A stretch of DNA of 64,000 nucleotides from CAJMNU01 sp905214855 (GTDB lineage Bacteria; Bacillota; Clostridia; Lachnospirales; Lachnospiraceae), in NCBI GenBank assembly GCA_937890595.1, contig CALADM010000025.1:186001-250000 (forward strand). The letters run 5' to 3'. Made by a program: the position numbers and the translations under genes. Within the stretch, counting starts at the first letter, position 1, and the number at the start of each line of letters is the position of its first letter. The notes under the pieces are model-generated. The model saw only the letters and a program-made list of their open reading frames with translations. It searched no databases and was not told where the DNA came from. Of this stretch, positions 8,376 to 17,766 are shown piece by piece.

Positions 8376-8807
8376 CTATTTCAGATTTTCCGATCCAAAT
8401 CCCAGTGGGAATAATTCCTGTAATGTCATCTCTAAAATCCCTCCCTCTCCATCTTCCATGTAAACAAAAAAATGGTTTGGATCACAAAATTCCCTCATTA
8501 CCTGACGACAGACTCCACAGGGTACGCATGTCTTATGTGTCTCCTCTTTTCCTCCTACAATAGCGATCGCAGTAAATTCTCTTTCTCCTTCTGATACTGC
8601 TTTAAAAAATGCAGTTCTTTCCGCACAATTAGACGGACCATATGAAGCATTTTCAATATTACATCCAAGATAGATTTTCCCATTTCCGACAAGAAGAGCT
8701 GCACCAACACGAAAATGAGAATATGAAGCATAAGCATTCTCTCGTGCTTGATATGCCAAAGAAATCAACTTTTGCTTCATTTCTAAAGATATCTTTTTTT
8801 CATCCAT
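8376..8807 (-). CDS. cdd: Cytidine deaminase
   Basis: Deaminates cytidine and deoxycytidine to uridine and deoxyuridine. It has 143 residues, typical of the tetrameric form. Zinc ligands and catalytic Glu are visible: NCAERT (Cys61, Glu63) and PCGVC (Cys97, Cys100). I use the ATG at 8807 with AAGGTG 6 nt upstream; a GTG three codons earlier lacks a ribosome site. It is the last gene of the deoB-deoA-cdd salvage unit, 11 nt after deoA. Confidence 0.96.
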   Translation of the reverse strand: MDEKKISLEMKQKLISLAYQARENAYASYSHFRVGAALLVGNGKIYLGCNIENASYGPSNCAERTAFFKAVSEGEREFTAIAIVGGKEETHKTCVPCGVCRQVMREFCDPNHFFVYMEDGEGGILEMTLQELFPLGFGSENLK

Positions 8808-8818
8808 AATTTGCACCT

Positions 8819-10144
8819 TTATACAAAATATTCCACGTTGTCCTTTGTCACCCTCGCATAAATCAATGGAGTATTCTGCGGTTTCTCCCTTCCAATTTGT
8901 ACAGCATCCAGAAATCTCTTCTGTGCTTCATCAAACCTTGCCTCATCTGATGCATAAAGTACTGCCAATCTATCTCCTTTTTTTACGATATCTCCTACTT
9001 TTTTACAAAGACAGATTCCGGCTGTATAGTCGATCTTGCTTTCTACTGTCTCTCTGCCAGCTCCCAGCATAACAGAAGCAATACCACAGCTTTCTGTATC
9101 CATGTGAACAAGGTATCCGTCTTTCTCTGCCAAAACTTCTCTTTTGAAAAGTGCTTTAGGGAATTTCTCTGTATCCTGTATCACAGATGGATCTCCTCCC
9201 TGCTCCTCCACCATCCGTTTCAGCAACATAAGGGCACTTCCATCTTTTATCACATGTTCTACACTATTTTCGCACTCCCTAAGACTTCCTTTCCCAGCAA
9301 GATATAACATATTGGCAGCTAAACTCTTGCATATCACACTCAGATCTTCTGGTCCTTTCCCCTTCAAAGTTTCTACTGCCTCGATGACTTCCAGACTGTT
9401 GCCGATACAATACCCCAACGGAGTATCCATATCTGTGATCAAAGCCACTGTCCGTTTTCCTGCATTTTCTCCGATCGCTACCATTTCCTTTGCCAATGTC
9501 ACAGCATCTTTCAATGTTTTCATAAAAGCTCCGCTTCCTGTTTTAACATCCAAAAGGATACAGTCATTTCCTGCAGCAAGTTTTTTACTCATAATCGACA
9601 CGGCGATCAGCGGGATACTGTCTACTGTAGCAGTCACATCACGCAAAGCATATAATTTTTTATCCGCAGGAGCGAGATTTCCAGACTGCCCTGCTACACT
9701 CATTCCAACTCGATTGACTACATCAAAAAATTCCTCTCTTGTCAATGCTGTACGAAATCCCGGTATAGATTCCAATTTATCCACTGTGCCGCCTGTATGA
9801 CCAAGCCCTCTTCCAGACATTTTTGCAACCTTCACACCACATGCCGCCACAATAGGAGCTACGATCAAGGTTGTTTTATCTCCCACTCCTCCTGTGGAAT
9901 GTTTATCCACTTTAATCCCCTCTATAGAAGAAAGATCTACCATATCTCCGGAATGTGCCACTGCCAGAGTCATTGCCAGAGTCTCTTTCTCTGTCATGCC
10001 TTTAAAATATACTGCCATCAAAAAAGCTGCCATCTGATACTCTGGGATTTTTTCGTCCACATAGTTTGTGATCATATACTCAATCTCATCTTCACAAAGG
10101 CTTTCCCCATTCCTTTTTTTCATAATAAGATCATACATTCTCAT
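8819..10144 (-). CDS. deoA: Pyrimidine-nucleoside phosphorylase
   Basis: Phosphorolysis of thymidine, deoxyuridine or uridine to the base and (deoxy)ribose-1-phosphate. It has 441 residues, the standard length, with the glycosyltransferase family 3 signature SGRGLGHTGGTVDKLE and the phosphate loop KHSTGGVGDKT. Its product feeds DeoB, encoded 22 nt upstream, and Cdd downstream supplies uridine. The clostridial enzyme (Pdp type) usually takes both uridine and thymidine. Confidence 0.96.
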   Translation of the reverse strand: MRMYDLIMKKRNGESLCEDEIEYMITNYVDEKIPEYQMAAFLMAVYFKGMTEKETLAMTLAVAHSGDMVDLSSIEGIKVDKHSTGGVGDKTTLIVAPIVAACGVKVAKMSGRGLGHTGGTVDKLESIPGFRTALTREEFFDVVNRVGMSVAGQSGNLAPADKKLYALRDVTATVDSIPLIAVSIMSKKLAAGNDCILLDVKTGSGAFMKTLKDAVTLAKEMVAIGENAGKRTVALITDMDTPLGYCIGNSLEVIEAVETLKGKGPEDLSVICKSLAANMLYLAGKGSLRECENSVEHVIKDGSALMLLKRMVEEQGGDPSVIQDTEKFPKALFKREVLAEKDGYLVHMDTESCGIASVMLGAGRETVESKIDYTAGICLCKKVGDIVKKGDRLAVLYASDEARFDEAQKRFLDAVQIGREKPQNTPLIYARVTKDNVEYFV

Positions 10145-10166
10145 CGCTTTTGTTCCCCGCTTTCTC

Positions 10167-11348
10167 CTATTCCTCTGCTGTCAGGATTTCCTGTTTCATT
10201 CCAGTACCATCTGTCGTTCCCTTTACATCAAGAATTTCCATCACTGTTGCTGCAATATCTGCAAAACTCTCTCTCGTTCCCAGATCCACTCCCTGACGGA
10301 TCTGTTTTCCATATGTCAAAAATGGTGTATATTCTCTGGTATGATCTGTCCCATGAAATCCTGGGTCACATCCATGATCTGCTGTGATCATCAGGATATC
10401 ACGATCTGTCATCTGTTCCATAAATACACCAAGCTGTTTGTCAAACAGAGTAGCTGCCTTTGCATATCCCTCTATATCACGTCTATGTCCATACACCATA
10501 TCAAAATCTACCAGATTCACAAAACATAACCCCTTAAAATCTGTTTTAAGAGCTGCGATTGTTTTCTCCATCCCATCCTGATTAGAACGAATTCTTTCTG
10601 TATGTGAAATTCCCTGTCCTGCAAAAATATCATAAATTTTTCCAATGCCAAGAGTATCATACCCAGCATCCTGCAAAAAATCTAGCATAGTTGGTTTTGG
10701 AGGTTTGATAGAAAAATCATGACGATTTGGAGTTCTTGTAAAATGAGGACATTCTCCCACAAAAGGTCTTGCGATTACTCTTCCTACTCCATGTTCCCCT
10801 GTCAGGATCTCTCTGGCAATCTCACAATCGTGATAAAGCTCCTGAATTGGAACGATTTCTTCATGTGCCGCAATCTGAAAAACACTGTCAGCAGAAGTAT
10901 AAACGATCAATTTTCCTGTTTCCATATGCTCTTTGCCATATTCTTTTATCACTTCTGTCCCAGAATATGGCAAATTACAGAGTACTCCTCTCCCTGTTCT
11001 TCTCTCCAATTCCTCCAAGATCTCTTTCGGAAAACCATTTGGATACACGGGAAGCGGTTTATCAGAAACTACCCCTGCAATTTCCCAGTGTCCGATCGTT
11101 GTATCTTTTCCCTGAGATTTTTCTTTCATACGTCCAAACGCCCCAATCGGGGCATTAGGAATCTCCCCACGTTTTACCCCATCAATACAAAATAATCCCA
11201 GACGTTCCAGATTGGGGGTTGCATATTCTTTGGAAGCACGGATCGTTTGCAGTGTATTACATCCCTGATCTCCAAAGTCTGATGCGTCTGGCATCTCACC
11301 TATCCCATAACTGTCCAATACAATCAAAAAAATCCTTCTATCCTGCAT
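10167..11348 (-). CDS. deoB: Phosphopentomutase
   Basis: Interconverts (deoxy)ribose-1- and 5-phosphate. It has 393 residues with the alkaline-phosphatase-fold metal motifs VLDSYGIGEMPDA at the N-terminus and ITADHGCDPGFHGTDHTRE near the C-terminus. I start at 11348, where GGGAGGG lies about 8 nt upstream; the longer frame would add 11 unconserved residues. It sits between the OYE-type gene (22 nt upstream) and deoA. Confidence 0.96.
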   Translation of the reverse strand: MQDRRIFLIVLDSYGIGEMPDASDFGDQGCNTLQTIRASKEYATPNLERLGLFCIDGVKRGEIPNAPIGAFGRMKEKSQGKDTTIGHWEIAGVVSDKPLPVYPNGFPKEILEELERRTGRGVLCNLPYSGTEVIKEYGKEHMETGKLIVYTSADSVFQIAAHEEIVPIQELYHDCEIAREILTGEHGVGRVIARPFVGECPHFTRTPNRHDFSIKPPKPTMLDFLQDAGYDTLGIGKIYDIFAGQGISHTERIRSNQDGMEKTIAALKTDFKGLCFVNLVDFDMVYGHRRDIEGYAKAATLFDKQLGVFMEQMTDRDILMITADHGCDPGFHGTDHTREYTPFLTYGKQIRQGVDLGTRESFADIAATVMEILDVKGTTDGTGMKQEILTAEE

Positions 11349-11370
11349 GTAATTCCCTCCCATACAAATT

Positions 11371-12711
11371 TTATGATGCACTGCCAGCTTCTTTTGTATA
11401 CTCTTTATAATAATTTAAATAATGTTCTGCATCCCGTATCACACATCCTGTCGGTTTTCCTGCCCGAATCAAATCTCCACATTTTCCGCATGTCAGACAT
11501 ACTTTTTTAGGATCTAGCCTTCCTTCTTTTACAATCTGATTGACAAAGTCAGGATTTGCAAAAGACATTCTTCCAAACAACATCATATCGCACAATCCCT
11601 CTTCTATCGCACCAGCTGCAAAGAGATCTGAATACTGCCTTAAATAAGATGGAGCAGATGATGAGATGAAAAGATCTGGTACAGCATGTTTCACATCACC
11701 GATCCCTTTGATCATTCTTGCAACCCCTGTCAGAGGATGTTCCTGCGGAATGTATTTTCCACTGTCGAACGGTCTGGTGACATGAGTCGTGACATATGGA
11801 TTTCCCATCGTCAAATTGACCATACTAAGACCATACTTCTGATACAATTCTCTTACCAAGCGGATTGGTTCTTCCATATTGGGAACTGCCCCTTCTCCTT
11901 CTTTCACTCCAAATCCATATGGATATGCAAACCCATCAAAAATACCAAGTCGGGCTGTTACCATATAGGATTCATCCTCATATACTTTTGCAGCTTCTAT
12001 TGCATGTTTCAAAAGTTTGGTACGATTTTCATAACTTCCTCCATACTCTCCTTTTCTCAGATACGCAGAGGTCAGTTCTGCAAGAAGATATCCGTGACAA
12101 GACTTGATATCCACTGCATCAAATCCAGCCTGCTTTGCCAAAAAAGCAGCTTCTCCAAATTTCTCCTCCAATGATTTCAAATAATCATCTGATACAATAC
12201 AACTGTCATCTGCTTTCCGCAACTTCTCATATTCTGGATGACGATAAGCGATCAGAGGAGCCGGCTTTCCACCTGGATTCGAATATCTTCCACTGTGATT
12301 TGCCTGCATCACCAGATATGGTGCAAATCCATTGGCTTTTCTCCCTGCCTCTTTTACTCTCTCTGTCATTCTCTTATAAGATTCCAGATTCTCCTTTGTC
12401 AGCATCAACTGATGGGCACTGGATCTCCCTTCCGGAACAATAGAAATCGCCTCAAACCAAAGAATAGCACTTCCTCCGATCGCCTCCCTCTCATAACGTC
12501 TCAATGTCATCTCTGAAGGAGAGCCATCTGGCAAAGAATCCGCTCCTTCCATCGGAGCAACACCCAGTCTGTTTGAGAATATAACACTTTTTGCCTTACA
12601 TGGTGTAGACAGTACAGAAGTATCTTTCGCCAATGGGATATACACCCCAAGTTCCTCTGCTTTTTTTTCCAATTCCTCTCTTGTTCGGTAATGAAATTTC
12701 TCATGTATCAT
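11371..12711 (-). CDS. Old Yellow Enzyme-family NADH:flavin oxidoreductase
   Basis: 446 residues forming one FMN-binding TIM barrel of the OYE/2,4-dienoyl-CoA reductase type. Landmarks are NRLGVAPMEG, MQANHSGRYSNPGG, DIKSCHGYLLAEL and FGRMSFANPD. A C-terminal cysteine group (CLTCGKC plus GC further on) suggests an iron-sulfur cluster as in enoate reductases, but the FAD/NAD(P) domain of full-length members is missing. The substrate is unknown. It is directly upstream of deoB and probably cotranscribed, although no metabolic link to nucleosides is evident. Confidence 0.85.
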   Translation of the reverse strand: MIHEKFHYRTREELEKKAEELGVYIPLAKDTSVLSTPCKAKSVIFSNRLGVAPMEGADSLPDGSPSEMTLRRYEREAIGGSAILWFEAISIVPEGRSSAHQLMLTKENLESYKRMTERVKEAGRKANGFAPYLVMQANHSGRYSNPGGKPAPLIAYRHPEYEKLRKADDSCIVSDDYLKSLEEKFGEAAFLAKQAGFDAVDIKSCHGYLLAELTSAYLRKGEYGGSYENRTKLLKHAIEAAKVYEDESYMVTARLGIFDGFAYPYGFGVKEGEGAVPNMEEPIRLVRELYQKYGLSMVNLTMGNPYVTTHVTRPFDSGKYIPQEHPLTGVARMIKGIGDVKHAVPDLFISSSAPSYLRQYSDLFAAGAIEEGLCDMMLFGRMSFANPDFVNQIVKEGRLDPKKVCLTCGKCGDLIRAGKPTGCVIRDAEHYLNYYKEYTKEAGSAS

Positions 12712-12818
12712 GCTAGTTCCCCCATTTTCCCTTCCATATGTTTTACTCGGTTATATCTGTATCTTTTCTATACATCTTATTCCTTATATCTACTTCCTTT
12801 TCCCCTATTTCTTTTTTT

Positions 12819-13982
12819 CTATCTCCCTGCATTTCCCCTCTGTTTTTCTTTTTTCTTTCCTTCCATATTTTCTTCTTTAATACGGCTTCCTACATCTTCT
12901 TTTAAAAGCGCATAACAAACAGAACAAAGAGGAATAAACACTAACATTCCAATAACTCCCATCATACTGCCGCCCAATGTTACTGCCACCAAAACCCAGA
13001 TGGATGGCAGATTCACGGAACTTCCCACCACATGCGGATAGATCAGATTTCCCTCGATCTGCTGCAAAACAAAGAAAATAATCACAAACCATAGTGCATT
13101 GATCGGATTTGTCATCAGCATTAGAAAAATTCCGACTGCACACCCCAAAAATGCTCCAAAAATAGGAATCAAAGCAGTAAATGCAATCAAAACACCGATC
13201 AAAAGTGCATAAGGAAGACGAAATACTGTCAATACAACAAAAAACATACTTCCAAGTATGACTGCTTCCATACATTGCCCTGCTAAAAATTTAGAAAATG
13301 TCTTTTCTGTCAATCTGGCAATCCTAATGACCCGTTCCTTATATTTCGGCAGATATGCCTGCAAAAGTCTGCTAAACTGTCTTGCCAGATTTTCTTTCTG
13401 TAAAAGAATGTAAATAGAGAAGATAAACGCCACAGAAAGTGTGGTCACTGCTGTAATAATAGAACGTGCGGCAGATACTGTCGAATTCAACATCGTTCCA
13501 GCTCCCACTCTAAGGAAATCCAAGATTCCTTCAATAATTTTGTTCCAGTCAAATTCCAAACCTGCAATCTGTTGTGAAAGATCTGGATATGCCACAAACA
13601 GCTCCTCTGCCCAATTCTGCACTGTCATAAAAAATGTCGGGATACTGCTGCTTAAAGTCGCAATGGTAGAACCTACCTCTGGGAAAACAACAAAAATAAC
13701 AATACAAAGAATTGTGATTACAAATAAAATTGCAACTGCAAGACTGAACGGTCTCTTCCATTTTTTTATAGAATCTTTTTGGGGAAGAAGTCCTTCCACA
13801 AAACGCATTGGAACATTCAAAATAAATGCGATTCCCCCTCCAATAAGGAATGGCGCTATCATACGAAACAACATCCTGACTACATGAAACACTTTTTCAT
13901 AATTCAGGAATAAAATAAACAATAAGATTGTAAATACAATGATCTCTTTAATTTTCTTTACATTCTGTTGATTCAAATCCAT
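12819..13982 (-). CDS. AI-2E family transporter (PerM/UPF0118)
   Basis: Integral membrane protein of 387 residues with about eight hydrophobic helices. Typical segments are FLIGGGIAFILNVP near the N-terminus, PYALLIGVLIAFTALIPIFG, and GNLIYPHVVGSSVNLPSIW in the C-terminal part. Family members have been linked to autoinducer-2 export or Na+/H+ exchange, and the substrate here cannot be assigned. The start overlaps the end of the upstream AlaX-like gene by 35 nt. Confidence 0.88.
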   Translation of the reverse strand: MDLNQQNVKKIKEIIVFTILLFILFLNYEKVFHVVRMLFRMIAPFLIGGGIAFILNVPMRFVEGLLPQKDSIKKWKRPFSLAVAILFVITILCIVIFVVFPEVGSTIATLSSSIPTFFMTVQNWAEELFVAYPDLSQQIAGLEFDWNKIIEGILDFLRVGAGTMLNSTVSAARSIITAVTTLSVAFIFSIYILLQKENLARQFSRLLQAYLPKYKERVIRIARLTEKTFSKFLAGQCMEAVILGSMFFVVLTVFRLPYALLIGVLIAFTALIPIFGAFLGCAVGIFLMLMTNPINALWFVIIFFVLQQIEGNLIYPHVVGSSVNLPSIWVLVAVTLGGSMMGVIGMLVFIPLCSVCYALLKEDVGSRIKEENMEGKKKEKQRGNAGR

Positions 13983-15141
13983 CTCTTATCTCCTTGTCAT
14001 TTCCTTCAAAAATCCCCTGCTGCATCTTAGAACTTCCTCCTCCATTTCCATGCAGATGCTCCTTAAGAGCCTTTCCAAACACTTTCATATCCTGTGTCTG
14101 ACTTGTCAAAACATATTGAAATACATTCTCTTCTTTTTTCTTTATCGCAAGCACGATCTCTCCTTTTTCCTGTTTTGCCAGAGCATCTGCATACTGGCGC
14201 AGCTGCACAACGCTCAGATCATCTTCTCTCACCAAAAGCCTTTTTGCAGGCTGGATCGTTTGCAGCTTCATCTTCTGCCATTTGGTATACAAAGACGAAA
14301 TATCCTGTTCTTTCTCTTCCAAGATTTCCTTCTGTCTCTCTACTGCGGCTGCAAGTTCTTCCGGTTTTGCAGATAAAAGGACAGAAATCTTACGCATTTG
14401 TCGGATTCTCCGTTCATAGTCCTCTCTTGCCCGACTTCCACACATCATAGAGATCCGCATTCCTCCCTTATAATGTATCATCCCAGTGATCTTGATCATT
14501 CCGATCTCACCCGTTCTCTCTACATGAATACCACAACAGGCACAAAGATCTACATCTGGGATCTCAACAATCCTTACCGCTCCCGTCAGCTCCTTTTTAC
14601 TTCTATAATCCAAAGTATGTAGCATTTCCTCATCCGGATAATAGCATCGGATCGGTATATTTTTCTCTGCGATCTGATTTGCCTCATTCTCCACTTCCCA
14701 AAGTTCTTCCATAGAGATCACACCATTAACATCCAGAGTCACCTCATCTGTCCCCATGTGGAATCCTACATTGTCGAAACCATATCTGCGATGAAGAATC
14801 CCAGAAATAATATGTTCTCCGCTATGTTCCTGCATTCTTAGAAAACGTGCTTCCCAGTCAATCTTTCCATGCACCAACGTACCAGGAAGAATCTCCTCTT
14901 CTATCTTATGGCATACCATTTCTCCTCTTTCTCTTGTGTCTGTAACATGGACACATCTTTCTGTGCCATTCAGATCAAGGAAATGCAACATCCCAGTATC
15001 TGCGGGCTGCCCGCCCCCTTCCGGATAAAAAGCGGTCCGATCCATGACCACCCAGTATCCTCCATCTTTTGCCTGTTCACAAGATAGGATCTCTGCCTCA
15101 AACTCTTTTATATACGGAACTTTGTAATATAGTTTTTCCAT
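13948..15141 (-). CDS. AlaX-like alanyl-tRNA editing protein with DHHA1 domain
   Basis: Probable trans-editing hydrolase for mischarged tRNA-Ala. It has 397 residues: an N-terminal barrel (TAFYPEGGGQPADTG), the editing core with zinc ligands HSGEH (His106, His110) and CCGIH (Cys202, His206), a coiled-coil linker (about 250-300), and a C-terminal DHHA1 domain with GNGGGSSKMQQG. I start at 15141 with AGAGG 8 nt upstream; the longer frame adds a lysine-rich 22-residue stretch not typical of the family. It overlaps the AI-2E gene downstream. Confidence 0.88.
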   Translation of the reverse strand: MEKLYYKVPYIKEFEAEILSCEQAKDGGYWVVMDRTAFYPEGGGQPADTGMLHFLDLNGTERCVHVTDTRERGEMVCHKIEEEILPGTLVHGKIDWEARFLRMQEHSGEHIISGILHRRYGFDNVGFHMGTDEVTLDVNGVISMEELWEVENEANQIAEKNIPIRCYYPDEEMLHTLDYRSKKELTGAVRIVEIPDVDLCACCGIHVERTGEIGMIKITGMIHYKGGMRISMMCGSRAREDYERRIRQMRKISVLLSAKPEELAAAVERQKEILEEKEQDISSLYTKWQKMKLQTIQPAKRLLVREDDLSVVQLRQYADALAKQEKGEIVLAIKKKEENVFQYVLTSQTQDMKVFGKALKEHLHGNGGGSSKMQQGIFEGNDKEIRDGFESTECKEN

Positions 15142-15268
15142 CTTTCTTTCCTCTGCTGTTATCTTATTCGCTTTCTGTTTTTTCTTGTTCCTTTTCATTA
15201 TACACATCTTCTCTTCTTAGGGAAAGAAAATAATATTAAAATTTTGTAAATTCAGGCAAGCCCCCCTG

Positions 15269-15277
15269 CATATGATA
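15269..15277 (+). promoter_or_regulatory. SigK-like -10 element upstream of the HCB13-type gene
   Basis: CATATGATA matches the sporulation SigK -10 pattern CATAnnnTA, 31 nt upstream of the start codon. No good -35 (AC) was found, so the call is tentative. Confidence 0.3.
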
Positions 15278-15307
15278 CAGTGTAATCAAGTTTTGGAGGA
15301 ACTTATC

Positions 15308-15565
15308 ATGAGTGATTTAGCGGCAACAAACTGCGGTTGTGGATGTGGTTGTGACAATGGAGGAAATGTATGTGGATGCAGTAGTGGAAATGGCTGCAAT
15401 CTTATTTTTCTTCTCCTGATTCTGTGCTGCTGCGGAGGCAGTTGGGGAGGCGGATGCGGCGAACATAATAATTGTGGATGCAGCTGCGGCGGTGGATGTG
15501 ACAGTATGATCTGGATTCTTCTCTTGCTCTGCTGCTGTGGCAATGGATTTGGCAGTTTTTGCTAA
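15308..15565 (+). CDS. Cys/Gly-rich protein, HCB13-like
   Basis: 85-residue protein resembling the chorion class high-cysteine HCB protein 13 family of clostridia. Short Cys-Gly repeats (NCGCGCGCDNGG, CGCSCGGGCD) alternate with two hydrophobic stretches, NLIFLLLILCCC and MIWILLLLCCC. About a quarter of the residues are cysteine. The start at 15308 has GGAGG 8 nt upstream. The function is unknown; cysteine cross-linking in a spore layer or membrane insertion are both possible. A terminator follows, so it is a single-gene unit. Confidence 0.8.
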   Translation: MSDLAATNCGCGCGCDNGGNVCGCSSGNGCNLIFLLLILCCCGGSWGGGCGEHNNCGCSCGGGCDSMIWILLLLCCCGNGFGSFC

Positions 15566-15669
15566 TTCTGCACTTTTTCACCTTACATGATCTCATTTTC
15601 TCTGACATGTCTTAAATCGATCTAAATATTTCTATTTTAGGTTGATTCAGATGCATCTTTCACTTCTTA

Positions 15670-15703
15670 GAGTGCTTCCGGAGAACCGGCAGCACTCTTT
15701 TTT
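15670..15703 (+). terminator. Intrinsic terminator after the HCB13-type gene
   Basis: GAGTGCT pairs with AGCACTC around an inner CCGG-AGAA-CCGG hairpin, followed by six T. Confidence 0.88.
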
Positions 15704-15755
15704 CTTATTTTCTTTTTTCCCTACTTTTCTGTTTGTTTAAAACATGATATACTAA

Positions 15756-15784
15756 TTGCACAAAAATACAATTATCAATATGGT
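15756..15784 (+). promoter_or_regulatory. Possible promoter for the siroheme reductase
   Basis: TTGCAC, 17-nt spacer, TATGGT, about 65 nt upstream of the start codon. Both boxes are imperfect; a TATACT at about 15749 is an alternative -10. Confidence 0.35.
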
Positions 15785-15850
15785 GTTTTACTGCCATAAA
15801 TATGACATTGTATCCTAAAAGTAAGATACTATCAAAAAGGAGGAACTAAT

Positions 15851-17404
15851 ATGCTTCAAACAGAAGATTATATCCGTCAATTTAAAAGTGAACTTCCTCA
15901 ATTTCAGGAAATGACTGAAAAATTTTATCAAAAAGAAGTAGATCTTAAAACTTACAAAGGTTTTTCCGGTCGTTATGGCAGCTATGCTCAGCGTGGCGGC
16001 AACGCCAATATGCTGCGCCTGCGCCTCAACAGCGGTCGTCTTACCAAAGACAAATTTAAATTTATCTGTGATATGATCGATATGTATCAGATTGACAAGA
16101 TACATGTTACTACCTGTCAAACCATACAGCTTCACAATTTAGCACCTCAGGCAGTTTATGGAATCATGGAAAAAGCCATCGACCACCAGATTATCACTTG
16201 GGGAGGCGGTGGAGACTTTCCAAGGAATGTAATGACTTCCCCACTTTCCGGAGTGGAACAGGGAGAATATTTTGATGTACTTCCTTATGCTCAGGCAGCA
16301 GCAGATTATCTTCTTACTTTGATCAACACGATCAAAATGCCTCGCAAACTCAAAGTCGGTTTTTCTAACTCCCCAGCAAACAGCACTCATGCTACTTTCC
16401 GCGATCTTGGTTTTGTTGCAAGAGAAGACCAGACATTCGATGTCTATAGTGCTGGAGGTCTTGGAGCAAATCCAAAGATGGGACTTTTAGTCGCCTCCAA
16501 AGTAGAACCTTCTAAAATTCTTTATTATATTAAAGCTATGACAGAAGTCTTCATGGCACATGGTAATTATGAAAATCGTGCAAAAGCAAGAACACGCTAT
16601 ATGCAAGATGTTCTTGGAAAAGAAGGATATATTAAAACCTTCCAAGAGACATTAGATCGTGTTATGTCATCTGGTGTCATGATGGACATTCATCCTGATG
16701 CTATTTCTTTCCAAAAGCAAGGAAATGGCACTACCACATCCGGTCCACGCATTCTTCCTCAAAAACAGTCTGGACTCTACACTGTATGCTATCATCCGAT
16801 CGGTGGTACTCCATCTATACCAAAGATGAAGGAACTGTGCCATGCTATTCTTCCAATGGAAGATGTAGAGCTTCGTCTGTCTCCAGATGAAAGTATCTAT
16901 ATCATAAATTGTAATGCTGCTGAGGCAAACCAGCTGTGCGAACTGACAGATGACGGTGCAAGAAACGTATTTGAAACCTCTGTTGCCTGTATCGGTGCAA
17001 GTATTTGTCAGGTAGGTATGAGAGACTCACAAAAATTGATGCGTACTCTTGTAGAAGAAACCAGAAAATATAATTTTTCTGATGGTGTTCTTCCCAAGAT
17101 TCACATTTCCGGATGTCCTTCTTCATGTGGAACTCATCAGATCGGATCGCTTGGTTTCCATGGAGGCATCAAACTGATTGAGAAACAACCAAAACCAGCA
17201 TTTACACTTCATGTCAATGGCTGCGATCTTCAGGGCAAAGAACGTTTTGGTGAAAACTGGGGTGTCATTTTAGAGGAAGATATCCCATCCTTCCTCATCG
17301 AACTTGGAAAGCAAATTCAGGCAGATGGAGCTGTTTTTGAGACATGGCTGCCAACCCATATGGAAGACCTAAAAAGAATAGCTGCATCTTATATTCAAAA
17401 GTAA
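15851..17404 (+). CDS. Ferredoxin-dependent nitrite/sulfite reductase (siroheme)
   Basis: Six-electron reductase of nitrite or sulfite, 517 residues. It has two ferredoxin-like half domains and the siroheme-[4Fe-4S] ligands CIGASIC (Cys380, Cys386) and CPSSC (Cys422, Cys426) with the typical ISGCPSSCG context. RYGSYAQRGGNANMLRLRL near the N-terminus fits the substrate-binding region. AAGGAGG precedes the start. It stands alone between two terminators, without siroheme synthesis or uptake genes nearby, so nitrite versus sulfite cannot be decided. Confidence 0.9.
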   Translation: MLQTEDYIRQFKSELPQFQEMTEKFYQKEVDLKTYKGFSGRYGSYAQRGGNANMLRLRLNSGRLTKDKFKFICDMIDMYQIDKIHVTTCQTIQLHNLAPQAVYGIMEKAIDHQIITWGGGGDFPRNVMTSPLSGVEQGEYFDVLPYAQAAADYLLTLINTIKMPRKLKVGFSNSPANSTHATFRDLGFVAREDQTFDVYSAGGLGANPKMGLLVASKVEPSKILYYIKAMTEVFMAHGNYENRAKARTRYMQDVLGKEGYIKTFQETLDRVMSSGVMMDIHPDAISFQKQGNGTTTSGPRILPQKQSGLYTVCYHPIGGTPSIPKMKELCHAILPMEDVELRLSPDESIYIINCNAAEANQLCELTDDGARNVFETSVACIGASICQVGMRDSQKLMRTLVEETRKYNFSDGVLPKIHISGCPSSCGTHQIGSLGFHGGIKLIEKQPKPAFTLHVNGCDLQGKERFGENWGVILEEDIPSFLIELGKQIQADGAVFETWLPTHMEDLKRIAASYIQK

Positions 17405-17439
17405 AACCCTTTCTATAATTTTTATTCTCTTTCAAACTA

Positions 17440-17470
17440 TTTCCCACAGAGTAACTCTGTGGGAAATTTT
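17440..17470. terminator. Intrinsic terminator after the siroheme reductase
   Basis: TTTCCCACAGAG and CTCTGTGGGAAA form a perfect 12-bp stem with a TAA loop and TTTT after it on the plus strand. It is also positioned to end the small minus-strand gene at 17526-17669. Confidence 0.88.
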
Positions 17471-17525
17471 CTGTTTCTGTTCTATTCTTTGACTGTATTC
17501 GTTTTTCTTCTCATTGAAGTATGAC

Positions 17526-17669
17526 CTATTCTGATTTTTCCTTTTCTTTGCTCACTTTGACCATTTTTTCTTTTTTTTCATAGTTTGAAATATTCTGTAA
17601 TTTTTTTCTCCTATAGTCCAAATCTATCTCATATACAGCATTGCCATTTATAATCAAATGATGTCCCAT
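17526..17669 (-). CDS. Small basic protein of unknown function
   Basis: A 47-codon frame with a strong ribosome site (AGGAGG, 8 nt before the ATG). It begins MGHHLIINGNAVYEIDLDY and ends in a Lys/Glu-rich, probably helical tail. I do not recognise a family. The strong ribosome site, protein-like N-terminus and position between a terminator and a divergent promoter region support it as a real gene. It is divergent from the two-gene unit at 17767-18606. Confidence 0.55.
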   Translation of the reverse strand: MGHHLIINGNAVYEIDLDYRRKKLQNISNYEKKEKMVKVSKEKEKSE

Positions 17670-17705
17670 AAATAAAACCTCCTATATCCTACCTATATGC
17701 AAGTT

Positions 17706-17734
17706 ACATATCTTCTTTGAATAAAGCATATATT
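17706..17734 (+). promoter_or_regulatory. SigE-like sporulation promoter
   Basis: ACATATC, a 14-nt spacer, then CATATATT. This matches 5 of 7 and 7 of 8 positions of the mother-cell SigE consensus (KMATATT, 14-15 nt, CATACAHT). It lies 33 nt upstream of the start of the gene at 17767. Confidence 0.5.
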
Positions 17735-17766
17735 GAAATGCCACATAATTTTTAGGAGGTATATCT

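Noticed and set aside
9144..10529. Long plus-strand open frames opposite deoA and deoB
   Set aside because: They are antisense to clearly conserved genes, lack ribosome sites and have low-complexity Ser/Cys/His-rich translations typical of shadow frames.
15269..15277. Firm SigK promoter assignment for the HCB13-like gene
   Set aside because: The -10 fits but no -35 at the right spacing was found, so it is left as a low-confidence element.
15340..15550. Short GGTTGTGGATGTGG-like repeats as a possible CRISPR or minisatellite
   Set aside because: They are the codons of Cys-Gly repeats in the HCB13-like protein; no spacer structure and no cas genes.
17440..17470. Hairpin as a regulatory element of the siroheme reductase
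   Set aside because: A perfect 12-bp stem with a short T-run right after the stop is explained by termination.
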